DNA of 64,000 nucleotides, taken from positions 3,720,001 to 3,784,000 of the forward strand of contig CM035233.1 of the NCBI GenBank assembly GCA_020226215.1. Reading direction: 5' to 3'. How positions within the stretch are numbered: the first letter of the stretch is position 1; each line of letters starts with the position of its first letter. This stretch comes from Sindora glabra (Eukaryota; Streptophyta; Magnoliopsida; Fabales; Fabaceae). This document shows, piece after piece, positions 34,701 through 49,700 of the stretch. The translations under genes were made by a program, and so were the position numbers. A model generated the notes under the pieces. The model was not told the origin of the DNA. It saw nothing but the letters and a program-made list of their open reading frames with translations, and ran no database searches.

Positions 34701-37700
34701 TGACATGACAAATACGAATGGAGATAGACGCATTAACCAGAACATACACAACATCGGCAAGATAAAGTTATGCATTCCAGAAGGGGTCAATTTAAGTCAT
34801 GATTGATTTTTAAGGTACGGGTAAATTACACTCTCTTGTGGTTTCACTCTTTTTCACTTAATCTACTTGTGGTTTTAAAGTGTTAAAATTCATCCACATG
34901 TACTCTCCACCTCAATACTTTACCTATCTAAATTTTTTTCCATCCAGAATTTAACAGCAATCTCATGTGCAAAGCACATCACTCCCTTGTCCCAAATTCC
35001 CAAAAAATTAAACCTGCTTTGAAACAATTCCAAAAAAATTTACTAGAAAAAACCTAAACCCCTTTGTCAAAGCAGTTATGTAATTTGAGCTTGAGACTGC
35101 CAATTCTATATTGAAACCCCCTTTTAGAAGAAAAAGCCCTAACCCCCTTTGTTGAAACAATTCTGCATTTCTTGTGCTTGAAACTGCCCTTATGAGTAAA
35201 GATCATTGGTGCTTGAATCTATTTCAAATGGAAGGAACTGAAAAGATTAAAGGTAGCAGAGCCAATCAAACAACAAAGCAACTATAGAGCCAACCAAATA
35301 GCAGAGCAACGGAAAAGCACAATCAATGGAAGCCTCTAGCACCACCACTCTTTGGCAATCTTAAAGCAAATTACTTCAACTCTCCAATGGAGGAAAGGAA
35401 TCTTTTTTTTTTCTTTTGAGTAAATTGGTTCTGAGAATGAATGTTGAATTAGGTCAAATTTGGAGAAACAAAGAGCATCTGCATTTCACATGGGTCATCA
35501 TCTGTTAAATATTTTATGACATAGTTTAAGTAAGCAAAGTATTGGCAGTTGAAAGTACAAATATATGAATTTTAACATTTAAAACCACAGTGGGATAAGT
35601 GAAAATGGGCTAAACCACAAGTGCGTGAAGTGTAATTGAACCTCAGTATAATTTTTGCAGAGAATACACTTTGTAACCCTAATAGGATACTATATCAGTT
35701 AGAAGTAATTTGAAAGTTCTCTTACTGTTGAAGTAGCTTAGAAAGCTTAAGTTAGTTGAGGCTTAAGGCTTTAGTCACACAAAAGTTCCTGCTAGCAAAG
35801 CTTGCTCAATGGTTCAAGGGTTATTTCCCTACTTAAATGGATTTAAGTACTTGTGAAAGTAAATTATTTGGTGTTAAGAAATACAAGAAACCTGTTCTAT
35901 TTCCTAGGGTCTGATAAGAAGACCAGCCCCGCTTTTTCCTGTGTTCACACAATACGAAGAGTTTCTTCTATTCTATAAGTAACAGAATACTGTGTTTCAT
36001 CAAGTCCACTTCTCTACACTCAGTAAGCAGCCAACTATAACAATGATCAGTACTATATACGAGGGTAAGTATTGATAAAAAATAACAAGTTATAAGGCAT
36101 AGCTATGAGATATGGTGCTACCTCGGCAACCCTGGCCACATTTTCGTCCGGTATTCTGTTTATGGATTCATCCACTTGCTTTTGGTTTTCCAAGGATCTT
36201 GATGCTCCAGGTTGTATAGTAGATGATGGCAACGATGATTGACCATCCAATCCATTTACTAAAGAACTACCTTTGAGTTTTACTTGACCAGAATCAGATT
36301 TAGAAGCTGATGGGCTTTCAATTCTTTCTGATTTTCCCTCTACAGGTTTTACTCTTGAAGTCTGGTCTTTGACTGAGTTTCCAGAGTCCATATATTTTCC
36401 AGTGGCAAGCTCAGTTTGAGAAACAGTAAGGCCTGTCATATTTTGTGCAGCGGCAGAATTGCCAGCTGAAGATTTTGAAGTCAAAGATGGCGCAGCTTTT
36501 AACTCAAGATAGCCCATACCAAACTCTTCATCAGTAACCCATGAAGGCTGCAGAATGGAAGAGACTTAATGTCACACTACAAATGTCCAACTAGGTTTGC
36601 AACTCAATTGACAACCTACCTTCCTAGAAGCCAAAGCTGCAGCGACTCCAGTTGCCAACACCTTAAGATCCTCTCTCTCATCACTTTTAATCTTAGCTAC
36701 CTGCATTTTAAATTATGAATTAAAATGATTAACATTATGAATAACAAGCAAAGCCAAACATCGCTTTGGAAATGGTATTTCACCCGTTTTTCAAGGTTAA
36801 TCCCACTCTTTCTAGTAACAGGGAAAACACCAGAAATTTTTGTCAACAATATAAGAGCATTTCTAATTTCCATGTACTCAGCAGATTCCAAACACTGAAT
36901 TAGCAACCGTGTGATTCTTTGACTCCATTTCCAGTGCACCTATCAGCCAAAAAAATATAAATATAATCAGCCTTATATAAACAAGCAATAAAATAAACAC
37001 AAGTAAACAACCCAGAGATCAGACATTGAGAGATAACTAGAGGATTTAACATTAAAAAATAAAAAATAATAAAATAACTTCGTCTATGTGTGAAGGGAGA
37101 ACTAGTCCAGATATGATCCTGATTGCCAGCATAAAGTGGTTCTCAGGAATTACCAATCAAGTTGATTAAATAACATCAAAGTACAAACCAAAATCCTTCC
37201 ATCAAAGTCAAGAAAAGGGAATTTTGCACAAGAACATAATTTTTGTTTTGAAGACAAAAGCACAGCTCACCTCCAGAATGACTAAATTATAGCTACTACC
37301 ACAAAACAAAATCAAAATAAAGAAAGGGTGACAAGGTCAAGGATATCAGAAAATCAAATTCCACCCTCCTTAAATTACTTTATCCTAGAATAAAGAAAGG
37401 GAAAATGAGTAGTAGGTGGAAGGAAGAAGGCAGGCCCTTGAAAAGAAAAAAATTGACAACGAAGATATTAATTGAAAATAATAAAGCAAATATGATAATT
37501 CAACCATAAGAATCGAAGTAAGTATTTGCCTTAATGCAAATAAGAAATTTAACCATGAGACATAATAAGTACTTACCTTAATGAACTGGCCAAATGTAAC
37601 TCGCTGGCTATTGGGATATCTATAATAAACAGCAAAGCCTGGCATATTTCCACATTCACGTTCATATATAGATTCATCGCTCTGAAGAACAAAATATTTA

Positions 37701-40700
37701 AAAAAAGTGTTTAAAGGAAACCATAAAACCAAAAAATACAACCACCGCAACAAAATGCACAATTTTCATGTAGAACGTTCCCCCTGTATGTGATACAGCC
37801 AACAAAAAATTTAGTTTAGTAACAACATAAGGAGGTGAATTACCTTCCAATAGTAAGCAATCTTGAGCGTCTCATAAAGAAACCTTCCAAGCCGACCTGC
37901 CTCATATTCGGTGCAGCAGCATATCATTGGCTGTAGGGTCTTACAAATAAGAACATCTATGTGGTTGACAGTATTAAAAAAGGGCGTTCCAAGGGAATGC
38001 AGTGTGTGCACAAACATAGCACAATAGACAGCATCTGGCATACTGAAAGTACAGCGTGGAAAAATACAACGCTGAAGAAACTCCATGTTGATCTTCAAAG
38101 TATCAGGACAAGAACTCAACCACTTATCTTTTTCATGAGAAAGCCGACTACGAACGGATGCAACATTTTCTTCATGCTTATGGAGCTCACCGCTCAGACG
38201 ATCAAGAGATTCTTGAATTCTTTCTTTTTCTTTCTTCCTCTTGGTGATTGCTGAGCTCGAATTGTCAGGAAGCTCTTCCAAAGATTTAAGATTAGAATGA
38301 AGCTTGGCAATTTCAGACTCATATCGATTTTTTGGAACATAGAGATCATATAATGTGAGACCCCAAAATGTTGAATAAAGATCCGGAGATAGGCTATTCC
38401 AGGCTTTTGAAGGCAACATGGTCCTAACAGTATCAAGCAGATCTGACCAACTGCACACAAAAATAAAGTGAACACCAATCCAGTAGAATCACAAATTGAC
38501 CCTGAAGCACATGATGTGCTACAGATAACTTGACAATATTCTACTACACCAGATTGTTAAATCAATATAAAATAGAAGCAAGATAATATTTTACATGTAG
38601 AGTTGTCATTATAAAAAGGCACCTGTAAAAGCCCAACACCGCCACAAATTTTATTCCATGAACTAGTTCTCAATAAACCAGTGTGTGAAAAAATTTGAGA
38701 AAAAAATAGGAAATAACAGGTTATAACAATAACCTTATAGGTTTCCGAGCAGAGCCAAGATCCAAAGTCAAACTCCCAGGATGTTCCACAGTTTCAGATT
38801 CAAAGTTCATAGATGCATCACTTACAGCAATTCTATCATTCAGAGGCCAGCAAACATCAGCACTCTTATGAGATTTGAAAAGCCTCATCACAGGACGATA
38901 AATCAAGAAAGCAACCTATGACAAAGAAAGAGGGTGAAATGAAAATTCATATAAATAAGCAATCAAAACTGTAACTGAGCAACAAACAAGAATTAGCACC
39001 TAAGTACCAAATTAGTGACAAGACCAAGCAAAACCTATTGTATATTGAAGTAGGAATTTTAGAAGAAGACAGGCGACTCAAGGCAAAGAAAAAACCTCAG
39101 GATCCAAATGGTATAGGTGCACTAGTTCATCAAGCGTGGGAATAAGAAGAGCATAGGCTGATGCTGGTGTCACTGCACTACAAAGAAATTCAACATATTG
39201 AAGAAGAGTCCCATGGCATCTATCAAACTGCTCACTAACCATCTTAATGTAAGGTGCATCTGCATTGATGACAACCCTGCAAAGAAATTATTTTTAAAAT
39301 AGAATCAAAAGACTAAAATCAAGCACCTACACAAGATTAAATGCTTACAAAGAACGATGTTGGGCAATAAGCAACAAGAGGGGAATTGCTAGCTTCGGTT
39401 CATCCTTGGGAAGTAATCCATCTCTCAGCCTGTTAGTTGACTTAATCAATGCCTGCATTGAGAATCAATTATCATTCTTAACTTTAGCATCATGTCAAAT
39501 ATTGTAATCTAGAAGCACAAAACCAGGCATAATTCTACAATGATAAATACCATAACAATATGACTAAAAACTTCAAAGCCTATAGCACAAAATAGATTAT
39601 CTCATTACATGCAATAAACTCCAAGTAGTATAATAAAATCAACACCACACTTGTTAATCATTCCATTCTTGCTGTTTTCTTCTAAAGCTCAAATGAAATA
39701 ATATAATATTATTCTAAACTTGCCCACTTTTTTAATTTCTTCATTTTTTGATAGAAAAGAAAATATTATCAAAAGAAGAAGAGCGCAACAGAAGATGATA
39801 AGCAATCCTCCGCTGAAAGTAAAAAAACTAAGGCTAAAAATTAGATGAAAATAACATGAAAAACCACCAAATTGAAGATTTAGAACAAACTTCCAGTCCC
39901 TTTAAAATTCAGTCAAACTGATCTCATGAAGAAACAATTAGCATTGAGTCAAAGAGAAGTAACAAACATAATTTTGTCCCACAACAATAACATCAATTGA
40001 TGATGCTGTTAACAAATTCCAGCATTCTGTTCCCACCACACATACACCATAAAACATGTTTGCCAAGATGTCAAAGTGTGTGTTTTCTTTATTCTCCCCA
40101 AACCACAATATTTAGCAGAAAAAGAGGCTGTCCAAAGTAGCTGCACAAGCCCATGAAAATCAACATTACATCTCCAACTTGAAATGATTAACATACACAG
40201 AAAACCAAATGAAAAGTCATCCTATCATATTTTGCAGAGCTCAAGTTCAAGAAATAAAAGGAATGTAGGAGTCATTTAGGCATAGGACAGAGAAGATGGG
40301 CCACTTACAACTATAAATATCATGAAACTTATGTAGGTATTATTTTTAGGAATTTTATCTAGCTATTTAAAGTAGTTTTAAGGAAAATAATACAGAAATA
40401 GAGCCCTGGACTCCAAGAAGGATACTCCATGGAGTAGGAGTGTTTTAGATGGATATTTACTTGTCGAGGAAGTCTAATCTGTAAAGCGAAATTGACCCCA
40501 TATATATATATTATTTTAATGATATTCAAGGAGTTTTCATTCATTTCTAGATGATTCCAAAGTTATTTTCTGAGTAGATTCTAGGTCATCAACTAGCACA
40601 TAATCTAGTATCTATTTTCACACTTCTGCCCTGCCCCAAGTGGTATCAGAGCAAGGATGAGCCATGCTTGATATCATGTAGTAGCAGCTGTGAACAAAGC

Positions 40701-43700
40701 AATCCTATTGGCTGCTGCCAATTGGATGTTGGCTTCACACTTGATTTTCAAGAAATTCATTTTTTTTATGAAGATATCTGACATGGGAATTTATTAATTG
40801 GTTAGCAGATCTCAAGTGTTACATTGAGTTTAAAGAAATTTCAGATCTTGAGCGTGCCTAACTTGCATCTAACAAATTGATTGATGATGATGAAAATTGG
40901 TGGAGCCAATTGAAGAAATATGGAGCTCCAAAAGGTATGATAAAAGTTTCTTATAGCTCAAAGATGAAAAGGCTATTAATTGCTCAACTCTTCTCCAATG
41001 ACTGAGGAAATTTTACATACAAGGGGAAAAAGAGATGATTATTTTCTTGAAAATTATGTTGAGCTTTCAGTAAGTGATTTTTACCCAAAAATCCAAGTTT
41101 TAGAGAAGACAAGTGGAATCGCAGTTTTCTAACTACACCATATAGAAGGATAAATTGAAGCACAAGAATTAATAACTGAAAAGGAAGAGGTACACTGTAA
41201 ATATGAACAAGAAACATAAGAAGCCATCATGGAGGTAGATGAAATTCTACAAATTCAGGTTGTAGAATGTTCACCAAGTGAATAGCATAAAGATGATTGT
41301 TTCCAATCTGTCAGTCAAGAAGAAATTCAAAAAAGAAGATTGCTCAGTAATCATCAACTAAAAGCTATTCAACCATACAAGATGATATACAAGATTAAGA
41401 CTCAGAAATTATAAGAATCACTATATTTTTTTGATAAAGACTCCCAAAGCAAGCCAGTAATTTCCAATATTCAAGAAATTTAATATCTGCAAATATTCAA
41501 AATATCATTTCATATGGAATGGTAGACTTCAAGATCTATGAACTTGAGGACACGTTTTCCTGAAAGTGGAAGGGCCTAATGTAGGAAAAGGAAGATGGGT
41601 TAATCACAACTACCTTTGGACTTTAATAATTATCAAGGAAATTTCGAAGGTATTATTTTAAAGGATTTTTACTAGTTTTTTAAAAGCAGTTTTAAAATAA
41701 AAAACATGGAATTCAAGAATTAGCAGTATACCGTATGAGTTAGGAGTGTTTTAAAAGGATTTTAATTGTTGAGTAAGTCTCCTTGTGCCCATAAATAAGA
41801 TTTCAATGTGCAAAATGAAATAGAACATATATTATTTTTTATGATATTCAAGGAGTTTTCCTTCTTTTTTTGTTAGATTCCAAAGTTATTTTCCTTGTGG
41901 ACTCAAGGTTGTCATCTAAAACATTATCTAGTACCTACATTCACGCTTCTATGCCAAATCACATTTACTCATCACAAAACCAGTGGTGTCACCCCAAATT
42001 CAAACATTGAAAATCTTGGTTAGGCGTAGCTCATTAAACTGTCACCACTTCAATTTACTTTGGTGTAGCAAGCTGGAACAACCATCATCATACTGAATTG
42101 AAGCAGCAAAAATATTCTGTAAAATAAAATCACAGAAACACTTCCATTCCCAATCAAACTATTGTTTTGTTCCCCAGTACTAAATCAAATGTTTAAACCT
42201 TTCTTCTATGTCTCACGGTATGATTTGCTCTTCTATTTTTATGAGACAAAAATGATGTTCTGTTCTCTTTTTTATTTTTTTTTAGTTTTAAGCCCATATA
42301 TGAATTTAGGACTTGAATGTAATTTCCTGATATAAAAAAAAAAAGTTTTCTTACTAATGAAATTGGCCATAGTGTTAGCATATACACAAGAACATTCTCT
42401 CATGTAAGATGATTACAAGGAAGAATTTAGAGAAATATTATAAAGACAGTAGTTATGGAAGAAACAAAACATGGAATGCATTCAGAATAGAAACTTGAAC
42501 AACGTAATCCTAACCTGATGCGCGAGTATTCCTAATCTAAAAAGCAATAGACGAACAGTTAGGTCACAAATTCTAAAGTTAGCAGCAATTAAACTATTCT
42601 CACATCATTGTCTATCAAAATTTTCATCTACAACATTAAATACCCAAAATAACTTTTAAATGCTCATGTAGTGTATATTTTTATGCTAACATTGGCCAAA
42701 ATAATGACTCAATAATAAAAACAACCCAAACTGCCTCCTATCACACCCCAGCTTGGTAGTATCGGCTGAAAGTAAAATTTAGGATCTAGGAAAGTATTAT
42801 TGGCTCCCTTGCAGTGTGCCAAAAGAAGAGGGTACATGAGTTTCTGTGGTGTCCAGTGCCTCGCTATAAATAAAGGATCAGAGTAAGCATCACGCATTCA
42901 GCAATTCACAATTCAATAACGTTAGAATCTTTCAAACACCCTAGCCATTCTCGAAATCCTTTTTCCTTTTTCTCAAATTATGTTTCAGCAAGGTATAAGA
43001 GCATTATCATCCACATACAGCATGATGGGTTCTCATGCTTCCAGAAACCTTACAGTAATTAGGTTTGTAATATTGAGCTTAGGTTTGCAACCATTAGGTT
43101 TATTTATTTTTTAGTTAATATTTTTTTAGTGAAAAAAAAAGAAAAAAAGTAAAAAAAAAAAAGAAGGGGAAAAAAATAGTATTAGGATTGATTCTTTTGT
43201 ATTAGTTTAGTCTTTTCATTCATTCAATAATATTATTCTTCTCTCTTTTATTATTTAGCTTCTCTCTACTCTTTTTCTCCCTCTAAACCCTAACCTTATT
43301 TTTCAACATGATGCTGCCATCAGACTGGGGGTTATACTTCCACCGGCTACCTCAGAGGTTAAAGTGCCGAAAATATAGAATTTAGGTCTACTTACTTTTT
43401 GAGTTTTAATGCAACCGGAGGAAAAAAAATCAGAGTTGCTATTATTAGGTTTATTTTTTTAGTTATTGAGTTTTGAAAAGGGAAAAAAATTAGAGAAGAA
43501 AAAAAAGAGAATTGGGGAATAAAAAAAAAAGAAAAGAAAAAGAAAAAAGAAGCAACAAACAAAGATGAGAAGAGAGGTTTTTTTTTTATTTCAAGTATAA
43601 TATGGGGCTCTACGTATGGGGTCCAGAGTTGGTAGCTGGTAGGTGTTCGACTGCCAAAGGCAAGTGGTTGAGACACTCCTTGAAGAACAAGAATCAGACG

Positions 43701-46700
43701 AAGAGAAGAAAACCCATGGGAGAAAGTGACACTTCTGCAGAAGAACATATATAAAAGTGCTCTAAGGAAGCGAACAGGCAGAGGCCTGACCAAGTCAAGG
43801 TCAAGGTAAGTCGCTGTGTCACAGCAATTTTCTACTGAGTCAAGGTGAGTTATGATTGAGTCCAACTTAGTTATGTCTGAGTTGGGTGAGTTAGTGTAGA
43901 ATGGAGGTTTGATTAACTTCAATTTGGCTGTTATGATAGATTTGTTGCGGTTACTTGTTCTATCATACTGTCTGGAATGGTTTTGGAGAATTTTGACATT
44001 GTTTGAAGCAATTTCAATGGTTTTACACAATTTAGTAGGGTTCTTTTTGGATCAGCATTGCTGCTCTGGTGGGTGTTTTAGGCAGAATTCAGTGCTATTT
44101 TCGCAGCAATTTGCTGTGAGTTTTGAAGAGATGTTTTAAATGGCTGATTTTGGTGTTTTCATGCTGTCTGACTGTTTTGGTTTGTGTATGCCATGGCTGT
44201 GTGGCATGGAGAGGTGATGTGATTGTGTTTTCGGGTATATTGACATAGGAGTTCTTTGCAGTCCATTGGAGTTCTTTGTTGAGTTTGCGGAGATGTGATT
44301 TGATAAGTTACTACAAGAAGTAGTGTTTTCAACATTGTTCCAGTGCAAAAGGTTTTAGTGGGCAGGAAGGTTATTTGCTGCTAATTCACATTTATTTAAG
44401 GTGGTTTACACCACTAGTTTTATGTGTCTTCATATGATTTGGGACACTGTTTAGGGACTTGTATTTGCATAGACCTGCTTTGATGAGATTATCCTTAATT
44501 TAGGGTGGTTTAGACCACTATTTTTGCCAGCATAGCATTGGATTGGTTCATGCAAAGTGTTGGTGTATTTGGTTAGGAAGTTTAGAAGACTTTTGGAGGC
44601 TGTGAACCATAGGCATTGGGACTTGTGGCTTAGAAGTTGAGGGAGCAGCCCAAGGAAAGCTAACAAAAGACTTTTGGAAGCTGTTTATAATTGTACCAAG
44701 GATTTGGGATTTCTGAATGTTTCCATTCAAGAGGGAGTGTTTACAAGTTATTCGTGAAGTTTATCAAGTTTTCTTTAGTTATGTTTCATTTCATTTCATT
44801 TTGTTTTTGGGAGTTCAAGTTTATGTAACAAGTTTAGGCTTTAATATGCTTCAGCTTGAGGGGGAGTGTTAGAGAGTAATTAGGTTTAAAATATTGGGCT
44901 TAGGTTATATTATGGGCTTGTTTGTCTTGTGCCACAATTAAGGATATTAGAATCTTTATGTTTATAAGTAGCTCTATATAAATAAAGTATTAGGGTTGAG
45001 TCTTTTGCATTAATTCAATCTTCTCATTCATTCAATAATATTACTCTTCTCCCCTTTATTATTTAGCTTCTCTCTGCTCTTTCTTTCCCCCTCTAAACCC
45101 TAGCCATATTTCTCAACACTTAAAAAATGGTTAAGTTGGCAAATCTAAAATTCAAAATTTGTATTTTCTTCAACAGGGGGAAAAGAAGCTGAATTTGGGC
45201 AAAATGGAGTACAACTTGCAGATTTGTTTGGAGAAGACAAGCCCAATCTGGTAAAATATAGTTTTCCTGCACTGATCTGCCACGATGATGGCTCTCATAC
45301 CATGACATCCCATCATACCTTAATGCAGATTTCAACATTGCACAATTTGGAGGATTCCAGCATGATCTCCCTTCTTTAATATTCTGAAGTGCTTTAAGGT
45401 AATATCATGCGAATGTGATGCAAACCCAATAGGTGTACAGTCAGTATCAACATTGATGGATTTTAAGGGTACCCAAATATTTTTATGTTGATTTTTGGGC
45501 TTTGAGAACCTCTAAGCAAAAGTAAGTTAATTTTGGGAAGATTTCATAACTGTTTAGTGGTTAAAGTTCATCTTGGTGTGAATGGTACTTTGAAGGAACG
45601 AACCCAAGAATTGGCAGTAGAAGTGACAATCTGTTTGATGTTCTTCCTGCATAAACTGGATGTTTTGTATCTGAGACAATTTGATGCACTTTACTGTCAG
45701 TCCTAAGGGTTTGCCACAGATTGAGCTGATTTCAGTGTTTGGAGCATAGACGCTATTCTTTTTGGAAAGTTCTGATTTTGGTGTTTTGTCATGTAGTTGG
45801 GTCATGATGCACATAACCTGTTCATTGATAATGTCTAAGAGGATCACATTTCTCTGATGGTAGGTCTCGTACATCTGTTATCATGGCTAGTGCATTTTCT
45901 TGCTACAGGTTCCAGTGATTTGTGGTCTGTGATAATTCTTTTTATGTTGTATACATCTATTGTTAAAATACTGGTTGCTGATGAAGTGGCTGCAATAAAC
46001 ACAACTCGGGAGCAATTTGTTTTGTAGTTATGATGCTCGTGAGAATGCAACCAAGGAAGTCATGCTTTGTATGATTACTATTTACAACTACAGGCGTTAG
46101 TGATAAAATGCAGAAGTTAAGTGAAATTGAGGGAGCGAGCCAAAGGTAGCTAGCCGAAGAGTAATGGGAGTTGTGTTAAAGTGTAGCAAGTCGAAACACC
46201 AGGAGAGGACTGGAGAGTAACTAATGGGTAGCAGGCTGAAGAAATCTGGAAATTCTTTCACTTAAGGCTAGTGTGATGGTTTGTAGGGATTACTCTTCCC
46301 CTTTTGTTGTTTTCTCCAAGACATATATATATATATATAAAGCTTGAATCTGTTTCTGCATCGTGAAGCTTTGGACCAAATTACCTTCCATATTCAATAT
46401 CACTTGGGCGTGCCCCTCAAATCCAGGTTGTTTTCTATCTATAAATTTTAGGACTTTTAGGGGAATAAGGATAAGAAGGCTCTTTGGGATTGTGCTTGTT
46501 TTGCAGTTAGCTGGTGCATCTGGCTGGAAAGGAATGCTAGCCTCTTCAGAAATCAGGCTCCGTCAAATATTATTTTATGGGATAATATTCTGTTTGTTGC
46601 TTCTCTTGGGTTAAGAGCTAACAGTTTTTTTTCTTTTTTTTAAAGGGTTGAGCTTGTCTGATTTGCATAGAAATTGGGAAGCAATTTTGTATTAATTTTT

Positions 46701-46751
46701 TAAGATTCCTTATCCTCCACATTTGTTTTCTTTCTTTCTTTCTATAAAATA

Positions 46752-46786
<35 letters not shown>

Positions 46787-49700
46787 AAGCTAGAATTCAT
46801 GGAGCCCATTTACACTCATTTTCAATATTCATTTTAAAAGTATAGTAAAAGTAACAAGCTATCTAAGTTGCAGCTTGAGAGGGAGTGTTGAAAGAGTATA
46901 ATTTAGGGTTTAGGAAAATAATATGGGTTTACTTGTAGTCCACCTAACGTAAAGAGTGCATCAATCATTCTCTACCTCAGTGCTACTAGACAAATAGATA
47001 ATTAGAATAAGCCTTATGCTAGTGTCTTCTCCAAAATCTAGCATTTCTCTTTACTCCTTTCTCTCTTTTCTCAAACATTATTTCAAAAGAATGAAATGCA
47101 TTGATTGGTTTGATAAAAAAAAAGTAACAATTGATCTTTTCTTGCCCAAGTATAAACTATACCAAAATGCCACTATAAACTTTTATAATACCATTTGTTG
47201 CCTTAAAATAGAATATCAGAATGGTCTCTATCAGAAAATGATTGCATTATTGGCACATCCTTTCTTAATGTAGAAAAAATAATTCTAGTACAGCTGAAGT
47301 GATCTACTCTCCAAATGGTGCGTTTATTTGGTATCTTTAATTAACAGTTGTACAAAGAGATGAGAGACTTGTGTTATTCATTTAATACTACATTTATGTA
47401 TACCTTATTGTTTCGAGTTACTCCAAAAGAAGTTGCTTGATATCTAAGAGTCTCACTCCCAGCCATGGCATCCAGCTGTTCTTCAGTCAAGTTCTCAGTA
47501 TACTGGACATTTGCCATTTGTTGAATAAGTTCCTGAAACGATAAATTTAAATATCAATTATTTCATTCATTCTGTGCCCCTCCCTTTTTTTTCATTTAAC
47601 AATTGACATTCATTTAGCTATAAATTTCATAATAAGATCTGACAGGGGGAGGTAACCTGCAAAAGAACGAGCTCAATTCCTTGTCCCTTTTTCAACTGAT
47701 TCACAAGATACTGAAAAAGGCCCCGCAACTCCATTGATGGATACTTTTTACACCTACAACACAGAGATGATTTGAGTTCATGAAAGCATTGAATAAAGTT
47801 ATGCCTCACTGAAGTACTAGACAACTAATTCCTACTCAAAATATCCAAATAAGGAGCAATAATAAAAACAAGAATAATATTTGTTGAGAAACATGATTAG
47901 GATTTAGAGGGAAGAGGTGTAGAGAGAGACTAGAGACAGTTGAGGGAAAACTCTGATTATATTATTGAATAGATAGAAGGCTGAATTGTTACATATGACA
48001 TAACCTTAATAGTCTAGAGTTCCTAAGAAACATGAGGACTCTAATACCCTTAACTTTGGGTGCAAGATAAGTAAGCACATAACATAATTTAAAATCAATA
48101 ACAATCAATCTAAAATATTTTCTAATATAACATAATTCTCAATCTAAAATAATTCCTAATATAACATAATTTTAACACTCCTCAAGCTGGAGCTTACAAA
48201 GCTTAAGTTTGTTACATAAACTTGAACTCCCAATGCAATAAAACATAACAATGAAGAAAACTCAATAAATATCAAACTTCACGAACAGCTAGCACTCCAC
48301 CTGAATGGAAACATTCACAAACCCCAAAACCATGGTAGAAATACCAAGAACTTTGAGAAGTCTAATGCTAGCTTCCCTTGAGCTCCTCACTCAAATTCCA
48401 AGCCAAAAACACTAACGAGGTTGGACACAGCTTCCTCAACTTCTTAGCCAAAAAACATCAACACCCTACACAACTGGCCCCTTAACTGTATATGACGGGC
48501 ATGAACCAATCCAAAGCTAGGTAAGAAAAACTAGCAGTACAAACCTCCTCAAATAGAGGATAACCACACCAAATCAGAGCTGTGCAAACACAAGTCACCA
48601 AATAGCTTCCCAAATCATGTGAAGACACTAAAAAAACAAACGTGCATAACACCAAATAACACAATTTTGCCCAAAACAAAATTACAAGAACCGAAGCTAT
48701 ACTCAATATCTTCCGGGCACTGAAACTGTTTCCACTGGAAAATTGCTAGAAAAGCTACTTCTCATATCATCTCACCAAATCACATCTCCACCAACCGCAA
48801 TGGAAAGTAAAACAAACTTCAATGTCAGCACACTGAAAACATAACCACATCACTTGAAGCCTAATATCATACAAAGCCACTTGACGCATTGCCAGTTTTA
48901 AAGCCAAAATCCACCAACTTAGAACTCAAACTCCACAAAGGAGTAACAAAATCAACAAATTCCTCTCTCCATGCCAATCAGCCATGGCATAGCCAATCAG
49001 AACAGCTGAAAACCATGAAAATCACACCAAAAATATCTAAACAGTCCAAATCAGGGGTTCATTCTTGAAAAAGGGATGGCAAACACCACAAATATACTAA
49101 AAACAGAAAACATTCAAACACAAATAGTACCAAATTAGCCAAATTTTGCTGAAAAACAACCAAAAGTACCTCCAACATTGTTGAAGTCCACCAAACTAAG
49201 TCCCAGCAACACCAAATTCCCCAAATTGAAACAAATCCATTACCAACCAGCAACAATCCATTTCAGAGACATAGCAGCAGAATAAAAAGCAACTTCTGCT
49301 GGCCCACACCAGAACTATCACAAATCTCCAATAACACCAGTAAATACAAAAGCCACCCAGGCCAGACCATCCCACAAAATATCCAAATTGCATACAAACC
49401 AACTAAAATTAAACTGAAATCTCTCCCCAAAGAAAAAAAATCAATCACAACCCTTCAATCTACACGAAATCTGCCAAAAGCAACTTGAAATTGCAAGTCC
49501 AAACAAAAATGCAGAACACTAGAAAGAATAAGCTAAAATTAAAACTGCCCAAAGCCTAACTCAACCAGAAACCAACAAGCTAGCAATGAAAATTAGTATC
49601 CATACCACAAACAAGACTAGATTTTAATAACCCAGAGCTTAATCACTCAAAAAAAAAAAAAATCAGTAATTAGGGATAGAACCAGTCAAAACCGCTGCAA

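Larger units (their letters stand above)
45119..47090 (+). mobile_element. Second family-X internal region plus third LTR-like end
   Basis: Near 46125-46160 it carries tgagggagcgagccaaaggtagctagc, matching the end of the interior of copy 1. At 46871-46885 a gcagcttgagagggag tract is followed by TGTTGAAAGAG, the same PPT-LTR junction as copy 1. The arrangement LTR-interior-LTR-interior-LTR suggests a tandem pair sharing the middle LTR. The third LTR is weakly conserved and its end is a guess. Confidence 0.5.

Noticed and set aside
40259..41961. Target duplication around the 40264-41956 element
   Set aside because: The flanks aggaa and aatca do not match; the borders or one flank may have changed.
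43392..44030. 212-aa minus-strand open frame
   Set aside because: It lies in a non-coding family-X interior, is partly a low-complexity A/T-run translation (Phe-rich), and resembles no family.
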